A stretch of 64,000 nt of DNA, from assembly GCF_001423695.1 (NCBI RefSeq), contig NZ_LMOZ01000001.1, positions 1,126,443 through 1,190,442 on the forward strand, written 5' to 3'. The DNA is from Leifsonia sp. Leaf336. GTDB taxonomy: Bacteria > Actinomycetota > Actinomycetes > Actinomycetales > Microbacteriaceae. Shown here one piece after another: positions 56,988 to 64,000 of the stretch. The translations under genes and the position numbers were made by a program. Under the pieces are notes generated by a model, which was not told where the DNA came from, did no database searches, and saw only the letters and a program-made list of their open reading frames with translations. Each line of letters begins with the position of its first letter. The stretch's first letter is position 1.

Positions 56988-57802
56988 CAGGGCAGGCGGT
57001 CTTCCCGTGGGGCGCGGCCCTGCTGTTCTGCCCGGCCGATCGACCCGACAGGTACGACAAGGCCCTGGAGCGCGCCGACGCGGTGATCCTCGACCTCGAG
57101 GATGCCGTCGACCCGTCGCGCCGCAGCGTCGCACGGGAGGCGATCGCCGCCTCCGACCTCGACCCGGCCCGGGTGATCGTCCGGGTCAACCCGTCGGGAA
57201 CGGACGACCAGGCGGCCGATCTCGCTGCGCTCGCGCTCACGCCCTACAGCGCCGTGATGCTGCCGAAGGCCGAGCGCGTCGCCGACCTCGCCGCACTCGG
57301 CGGGCTGGAGGTGATCGCGCTCTGCGAGACCGCTGCCGGCGTTCGCGCCGCGGGCGAGCTCGCCGTCGCCGACGGCGTCGTCGCGCTGATGTGGGGCGCG
57401 GAGGACCTCGTCGCGTCGCTCGGGGGCACCTCCAGCCGGCACGCCGATGGCCGCTATCGCGATGTCGCGCTGCACGCGCGGTCGGAGGTGCTGCTCGCGG
57501 CCGGCGCCGCCGGACGGTCGGCGATCGACACCGTGCACCTCGACATCGGCGATCTGGCAGGCCTCGCCTCCGAGGCGGAGGACGCCGTGGCGGTGGGATT
57601 CGCCGCGACCGCGTGCATCCACCCCTCGCAGGTGGAGACCGTGCGGCGCGCGTACCGGCCGAGCGACGAGCAGCTCCGGGAGGCTGTGGAGCTGCTCGCG
57701 GCGGCCGAAACGGCGGGCGGGGGAGTGTTCCGGCACCGCGGCCGGATGGTCGACGGACCGGTCGTCGCGCACGCCAGGGCGGTGCTCCGACGGTCCTCCT
57801 GA
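56984..57802 (+). CDS. citE: CitE-like beta-hydroxyacyl-CoA lyase (HpcH/HpaI family)
   Basis: This is a 272-residue TIM-barrel lyase. Metal- and substrate-binding blocks: LFCPADRPDRYDKAL, AVILDLEDAVDP (Asp/Glu), IVRVNPSG (Arg), VIALCETAAGV (Glu ligand), MWGAEDLVASLGG (Asp). It is a stand-alone enzyme without citrate lyase alpha or gamma chains, like Rv2498c of M. tuberculosis, which cleaves (R)-HMG-CoA and (S)-citramalyl-CoA. It closes the cluster, giving acetyl-CoA plus acetoacetate from leucine. Its start overlaps the hydratase stop (ATGA). Confidence 0.9.
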   Translation: MTGQAVFPWGAALLFCPADRPDRYDKALERADAVILDLEDAVDPSRRSVAREAIAASDLDPARVIVRVNPSGTDDQAADLAALALTPYSAVMLPKAERVADLAALGGLEVIALCETAAGVRAAGELAVADGVVALMWGAEDLVASLGGTSSRHADGRYRDVALHARSEVLLAAGAAGRSAIDTVHLDIGDLAGLASEAEDAVAVGFAATACIHPSQVETVRRAYRPSDEQLREAVELLAAAETAGGGVFRHRGRMVDGPVVAHARAVLRRSS

Positions 57803-57910
57803 ACGCCGTGATGAAACTGTGATGAACGATTATGGCGCCGTTCACCGGTTTGGTCGTGCGGTGTCGGTGGCATGCCGTACTCTGCCCTTAACGTTCCAGA
57901 GCAGAGCAGG

Positions 57911-57926
57911 CTCGAATCGATTCGAG
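57911..57926. promoter_or_regulatory. Perfect palindrome upstream of the aldo/keto reductase gene
   Basis: CTCGAATCGATTCGAG is a perfect 16-bp palindrome lying 57 nt before the reductase start, in a 180-nt gene-free region (57803-57982). It may be an operator for an unlinked regulator; I recognise no known consensus. Confidence 0.5.
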
Positions 57927-57982
57927 GCCACGAATCGGGTTCCAGCGTGATGGTCCGCTCGAACGACGGGAAGGGGGATGAG

Positions 57983-59155
57983 ATGCCACAGCTTCTTCCC
58001 CTGCGTCTGCTCGAGACCGTCGGCCTTCGCACGCCGGGTTCGGCCGCGCGGTCCGCCTCCGACGCCGACGAGGTCGCTGAGTCGGCAGCGATTCCGTCGG
58101 TGACGGCTGCGCCTGCGACCACTGCTCCGCGCCAGTCCGCTCCCGAGCCGGAGCGTGGGTCGTCGGAGCCCTCGACCGACACGGGCGGCCCTCTCGACAT
58201 CGACGTCCGCCTCGAGCGCACCGCCCCGCTGTCGATCATCGCGCCGCGCCGCATCGGCGAGAGCGATCTCGCGGTCTACCCGCTGTCGCTCGGCGCCAGC
58301 GTGTTCGGCTGGACGGCCGACGGCGACACCTCTCTGGCGATCCTCGACCGCTTCGCCGCGCTCGGAGGCAACTTCATCGACACCGCCGACAGCTACGTCG
58401 GCGGTCGCAGCGAGGTCCTGATCGGCAAGTGGATGCGCGAGCGCGGCAACCGCGACGGTCTGGTCGTCGCGACCAAGGTCGGCCGCCACCACGAGAACCC
58501 GGGTCTCGGCTCCGTCAGCGTCGTCCGCGCCGTGGAGGCCTCCCTCGAGCGCCTGCAGACCGACCACATCGACCTGCTCTACTTCCACGACGACGACCCC
58601 GAGGTCCCGATGGAGGACAGCCTGGCGACCGCCGAGTGGCTCATCGAGTCGGGCAAGGTCCGCTACCTGGCGGCCTCCAACTTCAGCGCGGACCGGCTGA
58701 TCGAGGCGCGCATCATGGCCTCCTCCGGCCTGCCCAAGTTCGTCGCGATCCAGACCCAGTACAACCTGATGCACCGGGCCGAGTTCGAGAGCGCACTGCG
58801 CATCGTCGCGGCGGCCCAGGGGCTCGCCGTGATGCCGTACTACGCGCTGGCCAACGGCTTCCTGACGGGCAAGTACCGCTCCAAGTCCGACCTGAGCGCC
58901 GACGCGCGCAGTGTCCGGGCCTCCGCGTACGTCAACCGCCGGGGCATGCGCGTGCTGGCCGTGCTCGACCGCATCGCCGCCGAGCACAGAGTGTCGGTCG
59001 CGAGCGTGTCCATCGCCTGGCTGCTCGCCAAGCGCACGATCGTCGCCCCGGTCGCGAGCGCGAGCCGCCCGGAGCAGGTCGACGGCCTGATGGCCGCCGC
59101 CGGCATCCGCCTCACGCGCGCCCAGATGCTCGAACTCGACCGCGTCTCCGAGTAG
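57983..59155 (+). CDS. Aldo/keto reductase with an N-terminal extension
   Basis: This is a 390-residue protein. Residues about 1-75 are a Ser/Ala/Pro/Glu-rich extension; the NADPH-dependent (beta/alpha)8 domain follows (about 80-390). Catalytic blocks: NFIDTADSYVGGRSE (Asp and Tyr), VVATKVGR (Lys), LLYFHDDDP (His). The start at 57983 has AAGGGGG 5 nt upstream; an open frame continues to 57872 but without a ribosome site. It reduces carbonyl compounds; substrate unknown. A hairpin at 59342-59380 separates it from the convergent TetR gene. Confidence 0.9.
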   Translation: MPQLLPLRLLETVGLRTPGSAARSASDADEVAESAAIPSVTAAPATTAPRQSAPEPERGSSEPSTDTGGPLDIDVRLERTAPLSIIAPRRIGESDLAVYPLSLGASVFGWTADGDTSLAILDRFAALGGNFIDTADSYVGGRSEVLIGKWMRERGNRDGLVVATKVGRHHENPGLGSVSVVRAVEASLERLQTDHIDLLYFHDDDPEVPMEDSLATAEWLIESGKVRYLAASNFSADRLIEARIMASSGLPKFVAIQTQYNLMHRAEFESALRIVAAAQGLAVMPYYALANGFLTGKYRSKSDLSADARSVRASAYVNRRGMRVLAVLDRIAAEHRVSVASVSIAWLLAKRTIVAPVASASRPEQVDGLMAAAGIRLTRAQMLELDRVSE

Positions 59156-59341
59156 TAGACCGTAGTCGCGCCCGCCTCCGGCGTCGCCAGCGGAGGACTT
59201 CCCGGCCGAAAGGCCCCTGCATCTCCTCCGTCGACTGCTATTCCCGGGCGTGTCGCGCCGGATCTCCTTCGCTTGCGTCAGTCGGTGCCGAGTGCGGCTG
59301 ACGGAGGAGCTGCGGCGCAAGCGCACCCGGAAAGCAAAGAA

Positions 59342-59380
59342 CGGAGGAGATCCGGCCTCGGGTCAGCCGGATCGCCTCCG
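59342..59380. terminator. Terminator hairpin between the reductase and TetR genes
   Basis: CGGAGG-AG-ATCCGGC (59342-59356) pairs with GCCGGAT-CG-CCTCCG (59366-59380), interrupted by a 2-nt internal loop; terminal loop 9 nt. It lies in a 261-nt gene-free stretch (59156-59416) that contains further self-complementary pieces, for example CGTCAG near 59275 with CTGACG near 59298. Confidence 0.65.
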
Positions 59381-59416
59381 CTCTTCGCGTTCGTCGCGTT
59401 CTCCGCGCGACCGCGG

Positions 59417-60001
59417 CTACGCCTCCGCGAGGATGCGGTCGAGCGCGCGGTGCAGGGCGGCGCCCGCGGCGATCGGGTCGCCCACGTAGCCGCCCGCCAG
59501 CGCGCCGTCGCGCGCGAGGATCAGGTCGTCCGCCGCATCGCCGGGCCGGGGGTGCCCGATCTGGCGGAACAGCGCCTCGATGTGCTTGGCGTACCAGTCG
59601 CGGTGCGCGGTCACGGCGACCCGCACCGGGTGGGTTTCGTCGGCGAACTGGGCGGCGGCGTTGATGAACGGGTCGCCGCGGAACCCCGGCTGGACAGCCT
59701 CAGCGTTGATGGAGTCGACCAGGGCTCGCGCGATCGACTTCGGGTCGTCGGCCTCGCGCTCCTGTTCGGCGAACCAGTCGCGCACCTGGCGGTCGCGGCC
59801 TTCGACGTAGGCGATGATCAGCAGGTCCTTGGAACGGAAGTGTTTGTAGAACGTCGCCTTGGTCACGCGGGCGCCCGCGATGATCCTGTCGACGCCGACC
59901 GTGTGGATGCCCTCCTGATAGAAGAGCTCGTCCGCGGTGGCGAGGATCTTGATCTTCGACGGCGCGGGCGGCCGGATGGTCGCGCGGGCACTAACGACCA
60001 T
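59417..60001 (-). CDS. TetR-family transcriptional regulator
   Basis: This is a 194-residue regulator with a TetR helix-turn-helix (about residues 17-62: ILATADELFYQEGIHTVGVD, then ARVTKATFYKHFRSKDLLI). I start it at the ATG at 60001 with AGGAGA about 7 nt upstream; the longer frame has no support. A palindrome at 60116-60129 overlaps its upstream region. Targets are unknown; itself and possibly the divergent peptidase gene. Confidence 0.9.
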   Translation of the reverse strand: MVVSARATIRPPAPSKIKILATADELFYQEGIHTVGVDRIIAGARVTKATFYKHFRSKDLLIIAYVEGRDRQVRDWFAEQEREADDPKSIARALVDSINAEAVQPGFRGDPFINAAAQFADETHPVRVAVTAHRDWYAKHIEALFRQIGHPRPGDAADDLILARDGALAGGYVGDPIAAGAALHRALDRILAEA

Positions 60002-60115
60002 CCGGTCGTCTCCTCTCAACAAGGAGGCGTGGCCTCCACTCTGGTGGTGCGAGACCCACCCGACCGGTCCAAGGGGGGACGACCGGTCAGGGTGGTGAGA
60101 CCAGTATAGCCCTAG

Positions 60116-60129
60116 ACAGACCAGTCTGT
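60116..60129. promoter_or_regulatory. Candidate TetR operator
   Basis: ACAGACCAGTCTGT has perfect 6-bp arms around CA. Another AGACCAGT half-site lies at about 60099. A minus-strand TATACT box (about 60104-60109) sits between them, so binding would block tetR transcription. The divergent peptidase ATG is 57 nt away. Confidence 0.6.
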
Positions 60130-60186
60130 TTGTCCTCATATTCCCAGTCTCCGCTTTCGCGAGGACGCTGGCGTAGGGTGGAGGGG

Positions 60187-61536
60187 ATGAACAGCGCAGT
60201 CGACCTCCCGCTCGGTCTGGCCGATCTCGCATTCGCGGCGTCGGGCGACGCGCTGGTCCGCCGCACCATCCTCACCAACGGAGTGCGGATCCTCAGCGAG
60301 CACGTGCCGGGTTCTCGGAGCGCCACCCTGGGCTACTGGGTGGCCGTCGGTTCTCGCGACGAGACGGAGGCCGTGCCCGGCAGCCTGGGCTCCACGCACT
60401 TCCTCGAGCACCTGCTGTTCAAGGGCACCCGCACGCGCACCGCACTCGACATCGCCGTCTCCTTCGATTCCGTCGGCGGCGAGCACAACGCGATGACGGC
60501 CAAGGAGTACACCTGCTACTACGCCAAGGTGCAGGATCGCGACCTCCCGATGGCGGTCGAGGTCATCGGCGACATGCTCACGTCGTCGGTGCTCGACCCG
60601 ACCGAGTTCGAGAACGAGCGCGGAGTGATCCTCGAGGAGCTCTCGATGGCGGAGGACGACCCCGCCGACGTCGCCAACGAGCGCCTGTTCACCGCCGTGC
60701 TCGGCGATCACCCGCTCGGGCGCCCGATCGGAGGCCGGCCGGAGACGATCCGCGCCGCCACCCGCGACGCCGTCTGGAACCACTACCGCGCCAACTACCG
60801 CCCCCGCGACCTCGTGATCACGGCGGCCGGTGCCGTCGACCACGATGTCCTGGTGGCCGGGGTACAGCGCGCGCTCGACGCAGCCGGCTGGAACCCGGAC
60901 GAGGAGGCCGCTCCCGTCGACCGTCGCTCCACGACTCCGGCGGTGGTGCGCCGCTCTGCGGGCGTGGTGACGGTGCAGCGCCCGATCGAGCAGGCCAACC
61001 TCATCATCGGCCTCCCGGGAATCGTGGCGACCGACGAACGCCGCACGACGATGAGCGTGCTCAACTCGATCCTCGGCGGCGGGATGTCGAGCCGGCTGTT
61101 CCAGGAGGTCCGCGAGAAGCGCGGCCTTGCCTACGCGGTCTACTCGTTCTCCGGCTCCTACTCCGACGCCGGCGTGTACGGCCTGTTCGCGGGCTGCGCC
61201 CCGGCGAAAGCCCGCCAGGTCGCCGAGCTGATGCTCGCCGAGCTGCACCGCCTCGCCGACGGCGGCGTCACCCCGGAGGAGCTCCGACGTGCGGTGGGGC
61301 AACTCTCCGGCGGCGCCGCCCTCGCCCTCGAAGACTCCGACACGCGTATGTCGCGGCTCGGTCGCGCCGAGATCAGCCTGGGGGAGTTCGCCGACCTCGA
61401 CGAGAGCCTCCGTCGGCTGCATCTCGTCACCGCCGACGGCGTGCAGGAGCTCGCCCGCGATCTGGCGCAACGCCCGGTCTCCGTCTCTGCGGTCGGAGGC
61501 GTCGACGATGACGTCTTCGCCGGCCTGGTCTCCTGA
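60187..61536 (+). CDS. M16 family zinc metallopeptidase
   Basis: This is a 449-residue single-chain peptidase of the processing-peptidase-like M16B group. The inverted zinc motif HFLEH gives His71, Glu74 and His75, with the third ligand in the ENERGVILEE block. The C-terminal half (residues about 200-449) is the non-catalytic repeat with RGLAYAVYSF. Such proteins commonly lie near pnp and dapB in actinobacteria; dapB is 1.2 kb downstream here. A TAGGGT box (60174-60179) ends 7 nt before the ATG, overlapping GGAGGGG, so the message is leaderless or nearly so. Confidence 0.92.
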   Translation: MNSAVDLPLGLADLAFAASGDALVRRTILTNGVRILSEHVPGSRSATLGYWVAVGSRDETEAVPGSLGSTHFLEHLLFKGTRTRTALDIAVSFDSVGGEHNAMTAKEYTCYYAKVQDRDLPMAVEVIGDMLTSSVLDPTEFENERGVILEELSMAEDDPADVANERLFTAVLGDHPLGRPIGGRPETIRAATRDAVWNHYRANYRPRDLVITAAGAVDHDVLVAGVQRALDAAGWNPDEEAAPVDRRSTTPAVVRRSAGVVTVQRPIEQANLIIGLPGIVATDERRTTMSVLNSILGGGMSSRLFQEVREKRGLAYAVYSFSGSYSDAGVYGLFAGCAPAKARQVAELMLAELHRLADGGVTPEELRRAVGQLSGGAALALEDSDTRMSRLGRAEISLGEFADLDESLRRLHLVTADGVQELARDLAQRPVSVSAVGGVDDDVFAGLVS

Positions 61537-61575
61537 TCCGGCCATTCCCACCCGTTCCATCGAAAGGTCTACCCC

Positions 61576-62178
61576 GTGCCTCATTACCTCTACCTCGTGC
61601 GTCACGGCGAGCAGCAGGATGCCGAGCACGGCCTCCCCGATGGTCCGCTGTCGCCCCGCGGCAAGCGGCAGGCGCAGCTCATCGCCGACCGCCTGAGCGG
61701 CGTGCCGTTCACGGGGCTGTACCACTCGCCGCTCGTGCGCGCCGAGCAGACCGCCTCGATCATCGCCGAGCGGCTGCCCTCCCTCGAGCCGGAGCCGTCG
61801 AGCCTGCTGTTCGACTGCATCCCCTCCGGGCCGACGCCCGACATGCCCAAGGCGTTCGAGTCGTTCTTCGGCCCGGTAACGGAGGCCGAGATCGAGGCCG
61901 GCCGCGCCCAGATGGAGGACGCGGTCCACGAGTTCCTCACGCCGGCGATGGGCGACAGGCACGACCTCCTCGTCACGCACAACTTCGTCATCGGCTGGTT
62001 CGTGCGACACGTCTTCGACGCCCCGGCCTGGCGCTGGCTGGGGCTCAACCAGGCCAACTGCGGCCTGACCATCATCCGGGTGCGCTCGGCGAAGCCACCG
62101 GTTCTCGTGGTGCACAACGACCTGGGTCACCTGCCGGTCGAGCTGCGCACCGGCCTGCCGGAGCTGCAGCCGGTCTGA
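61576..62178 (+). CDS. Histidine phosphatase superfamily protein
   Basis: This 200-residue protein has the phosphoglycerate-mutase-like fold. The catalytic block is YLVRHGEQQ (His10) and the second His is in LLVTHNFVIG near residue 138. LSPRGKRQAQLIADRL is also typical. The start is GTG with AAAGG about 8-9 nt upstream, 39 nt after the peptidase gene. Broad phosphatase; substrate unknown. It converges with the GNAT gene. Confidence 0.92.
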   Translation: MPHYLYLVRHGEQQDAEHGLPDGPLSPRGKRQAQLIADRLSGVPFTGLYHSPLVRAEQTASIIAERLPSLEPEPSSLLFDCIPSGPTPDMPKAFESFFGPVTEAEIEAGRAQMEDAVHEFLTPAMGDRHDLLVTHNFVIGWFVRHVFDAPAWRWLGLNQANCGLTIIRVRSAKPPVLVVHNDLGHLPVELRTGLPELQPV

Positions 62179-62207
62179 GCGCCGCCCTGTCCGGAGGCGT
62201 CGGCCGC

Positions 62208-62699
62208 TCAGCCGAGCCGCTTGCGGAACCAGTCTGTCGCGTTCGGGTTCTCGTTGTACGGCTGGATGCTCTCGTAGCCGTGCGAGCGATAGAGGTTGCC
62301 CGCCGCCTCCAGGCTCGCGTTGGTGTCGAGCACGATCTCCGTCGCCCCGAAGCCACGGGCGCGGTGCTCCAGCTCCGCGAGGATGGCGCGGCCGATGCCC
62401 TGGCCGCGATGCGCAGGGGACACCCAGAGGTGCTTGATCTCGTAACGCACGATCTGGGCGCCGTCCTCCAGGTCGGAGAGCGGGACGCTCAGCTCGCGGA
62501 TTCCGCCGCACCCGGCCTCGCCGTCGTCGTAGGCGAGCAGGAAGACGCCGGTCGGCGGGATGAACTGCCCAGGGTCGGGGAACGTGGTGCGGTAGGCGCC
62601 CTGCGACGCGGGGAAGGTCTCGGCCCTCTCGGCGAAGTAGTCGGCGAGCATCCGGTGAGCGGTCGCATCGGTGACGGAGACATCGGCAAAGGACACCAT
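62208..62699 (-). CDS. GNAT-family N-acetyltransferase
   Basis: This is a 163-residue acyl-CoA-dependent acetyltransferase. The acetyl-CoA pyrophosphate-binding loop is VSPAHRGQGIGRAIL (about residues 93-107), followed by LYRSHGYESI near residue 135-145. The acceptor is unknown. A TACGCT box lies 6 nt before the ATG on the minus strand, indicating a leaderless transcript divergent from dapB. Confidence 0.9.
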   Translation of the reverse strand: MVSFADVSVTDATAHRMLADYFAERAETFPASQGAYRTTFPDPGQFIPPTGVFLLAYDDGEAGCGGIRELSVPLSDLEDGAQIVRYEIKHLWVSPAHRGQGIGRAILAELEHRARGFGATEIVLDTNASLEAAGNLYRSHGYESIQPYNENPNATDWFRKRLG

Positions 62700-62765
62700 C
62701 GCTCCAGCGTAGCGCCGGCCTCCGCGCCATTCGGCGCGGATCCGCGCGGCGGGTAGGGTGGACGG

Positions 62766-63545
62766 GTGACTGTTCGCGTGGCCGTCGCCGGAGCGACCGG
62801 CAAGCTGGGATCCGTGGCGGTGCGCCTGATCGAGGCGGCCGACGACCTGGAGCTCGTGGCGGCTCTCGACTCGCGCTCACCGCTGGAGACGATGCTCGAC
62901 GCGGACGTGCTGGTAGACATGACGCTCCCGCAGGTGAGCCCCGGGATCGTCGCGTTCGCCGTCGACCACGGCCTCAAGGTCCTCGTCGGCACCTCCGGCT
63001 GGTCGGCCGACCGCATCCTCGAGCTGGAGCGCCGGGTGGCCGAGCACGAGGGCAGCGGAGCGGTCGTCATCCCCAACTTCTCGCTGGGCTCGGCGCTCGG
63101 CACCGCTTTCGCGACCGTTGCGGCGCGCTTCTACGACTCCATCGAGATCATCGAGGCGCACGGTGCGGGCAAGGTGGATTCGCCGTCCGGCACGGCCGTC
63201 CGCACCGCGGAGCTCATCGGCGCGGCGCGGCTGCAGCGCGGGCCGGTGGACGCGCCGCACACCGACCAGCGTGCGCGCGGTCAGCAGGTGGCGAGCGTGC
63301 CCATCCACAGCCTCCGGATGCGCGGCGTCGTCGCCGAGCAGCAGGTGATCTTCGGCGGTGCGGGCGAGACCCTCACCATCCGGCACGACACGGTCGGCTC
63401 CGAGGCGTACGAGGCGGGCATCCTGCTCGCACTGCGCGCGGCCGCGACGACGACGGGTGTGGTCGTCGGCCTCGACAAGCTGATCGACCTCGGTATCGCT
63501 GAGCCCGACGGCGAACCGCCGCGGCCGACCGTGCGCGAGGTGTAG
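62766..63545 (+). CDS. dapB: 4-hydroxy-tetrahydrodipicolinate reductase
   Basis: This is a 259-residue reductase of the diaminopimelate/lysine pathway. The nucleotide-binding loop is GATGKLGS (residues 8-15) and the catalytic block is EAHGAGKVDSPSGTA (His and Lys). The C-terminal GVVVGLDKLIDLG region is typical. Start GTG; a TAGGGT box (62754-62759) ends 6 nt upstream, suggesting a leaderless message. With dapC at 43898 this window holds two steps of diaminopimelate synthesis. Confidence 0.96.
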   Translation: MTVRVAVAGATGKLGSVAVRLIEAADDLELVAALDSRSPLETMLDADVLVDMTLPQVSPGIVAFAVDHGLKVLVGTSGWSADRILELERRVAEHEGSGAVVIPNFSLGSALGTAFATVAARFYDSIEIIEAHGAGKVDSPSGTAVRTAELIGAARLQRGPVDAPHTDQRARGQQVASVPIHSLRMRGVVAEQQVIFGGAGETLTIRHDTVGSEAYEAGILLALRAAATTTGVVVGLDKLIDLGIAEPDGEPPRPTVREV

Positions 63546-63553
63546 CGGCACCG

Positions 63554-64000
63554 ATGCGCAACCGTCTCGCAGCGCTCCTGATGGCGCTGATCCTCGTGGT
63601 CTACCTGGTGCTGGTCGTGCAGCGCGCCGTGCTGCTGATCGCCTCGGGCTCGGGGGTCGGCATCGCGATGGGGGTCGCCCTCATCGTGCTGCCGTTCATC
63701 GCGGCATGGGCCATCGGCCGCGAGCTGCTCTTCGGCGCCCGCACCGAGAAGCTCGTCAAGCTCATGGCCGCCGAGGGCACGCTTCCCGTCGAGAGCCTTC
63801 CGCAGCGCGCCAGTGGTCGCCCGCTGCGCGACGCGGCCGACGCCGACTTCCCGCAGTACAAGGCCGAAGTGGAGGCTGCACCCGAGAGCTGGCGCGCCTG
63901 GTTCCGGCTGGGGCTGGCCTACGATGCGAGCGGCGACCGCCGACGCGCTCGCGAGGCGCTGCGGCAGGCCATCCGGCTCTACCAGGGCGAGCAGCGGGCG
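63554..64000 (+). CDS. Membrane protein with TPR-like region, truncated by the window end
   Basis: The first 149 codons are visible and the frame is open to the end of the window. There are two N-terminal helices (about residues 4-28 and 34-54), a cytosolic region, then a segment reading SWRAWFRLGLAYDASGDRRR (about 115-134) followed by ALRQAIRLY, which looks like the start of a tetratricopeptide repeat. It begins 8 nt after dapB in the same direction. Function unknown; probably a scaffold protein. Confidence 0.75.
   Translation, partial: MRNRLAALLMALILVVYLVLVVQRAVLLIASGSGVGIAMGVALIVLPFIAAWAIGRELLFGARTEKLVKLMAAEGTLPVESLPQRASGRPLRDAADADFPQYKAEVEAAPESWRAWFRLGLAYDASGDRRRAREALRQAIRLYQGEQRA

Overview
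The window is high-GC DNA (around 70%), densely packed with genes, and looks like the chromosome of an actinobacterium, most probably a member of the Microbacteriaceae (Leifsonia-like). Reasons are the RamB-type regulator next to aceA/aceB, the fdxA-dapC pair, the TypA and citrate synthase neighbourhood, the branched-chain acyl-CoA cluster with the same gene set as Mycobacterium tuberculosis Rv2498c-Rv2506, many GTG/TTG starts, and TANNNT boxes placed 6-7 nt ahead of start codons (leaderless transcripts). I see no tRNA, rRNA, CRISPR array, insertion sequence, prophage or origin. No stretch is obviously foreign.

Layout. 1-4011 (minus strand): a polyamine ABC operon (FAD oxidoreductase, potA, potD, start of potB). 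4179-10480: a LacI regulator, then an oligosaccharide ABC transporter and an intracellular glycosidase. Matching LacI operators lie on both sides of lacI. 10495-15110: a RamB-type regulator divergent from the glyoxylate-shunt genes aceA and aceB. 15147-18105: DUF488 protein, cupin, AhpD-like protein and DHA2 exporter. 18214-23850: an NAD-synthesis operon read leftward, nrtR-nadA-nadB-nadC-cysteine desulfurase. 24021-28783: tandem glycine riboswitch and gcvT-gcvH-gcvP. 29960-37092: a peptide ABC transporter with an unusually long DppB and a fused DppDF ATPase, split by an opposite-strand PH-like gene. 37232-46553: typA, a lipoprotein, the efeUOB iron-uptake operon under an iron box, fdxA, dapC and gltA. 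46569-49193: a penicillin-acylase family protein. 49281-57802: TetR regulator divergent from accD1-accA1-acyl-CoA dehydrogenase-scoA-scoB-maoC-citE (leucine and probably itaconate breakdown). 57983-64000: aldo/keto reductase, TetR, M16 peptidase, histidine phosphatase, GNAT, dapB and a truncated membrane/TPR-like gene.

How it works together. Most genes are in translationally coupled operons (ATGA, GTGA and TGATG overlaps). Several units form closed regulatory circuits in which the regulator sits beside its targets with a visible palindrome: LacI/sugar uptake, NrtR/NAD, RamB/glyoxylate shunt, TetR/leucine, a DtxR-type box/efe, and a glycine riboswitch/gcv. The acyl-CoA cluster feeds acetyl-CoA into the shunt and citrate synthase encoded nearby. 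The cysteine desulfurase can supply sulfur for the iron-sulfur cluster of NadA.

I found no wholly new multi-gene system. The least ordinary items are the DppB-type permease with about 160 extra residues of membrane segments, the opposite-strand PH-like gene inside the peptide transporter locus, the maoC-citE version of leucine breakdown with a double TetR operator, the tandem NrtR operators, the sugar promoter whose -35/-10 spacer is filled by a perfect LacI palindrome, and strong hairpins after both binding-protein genes.
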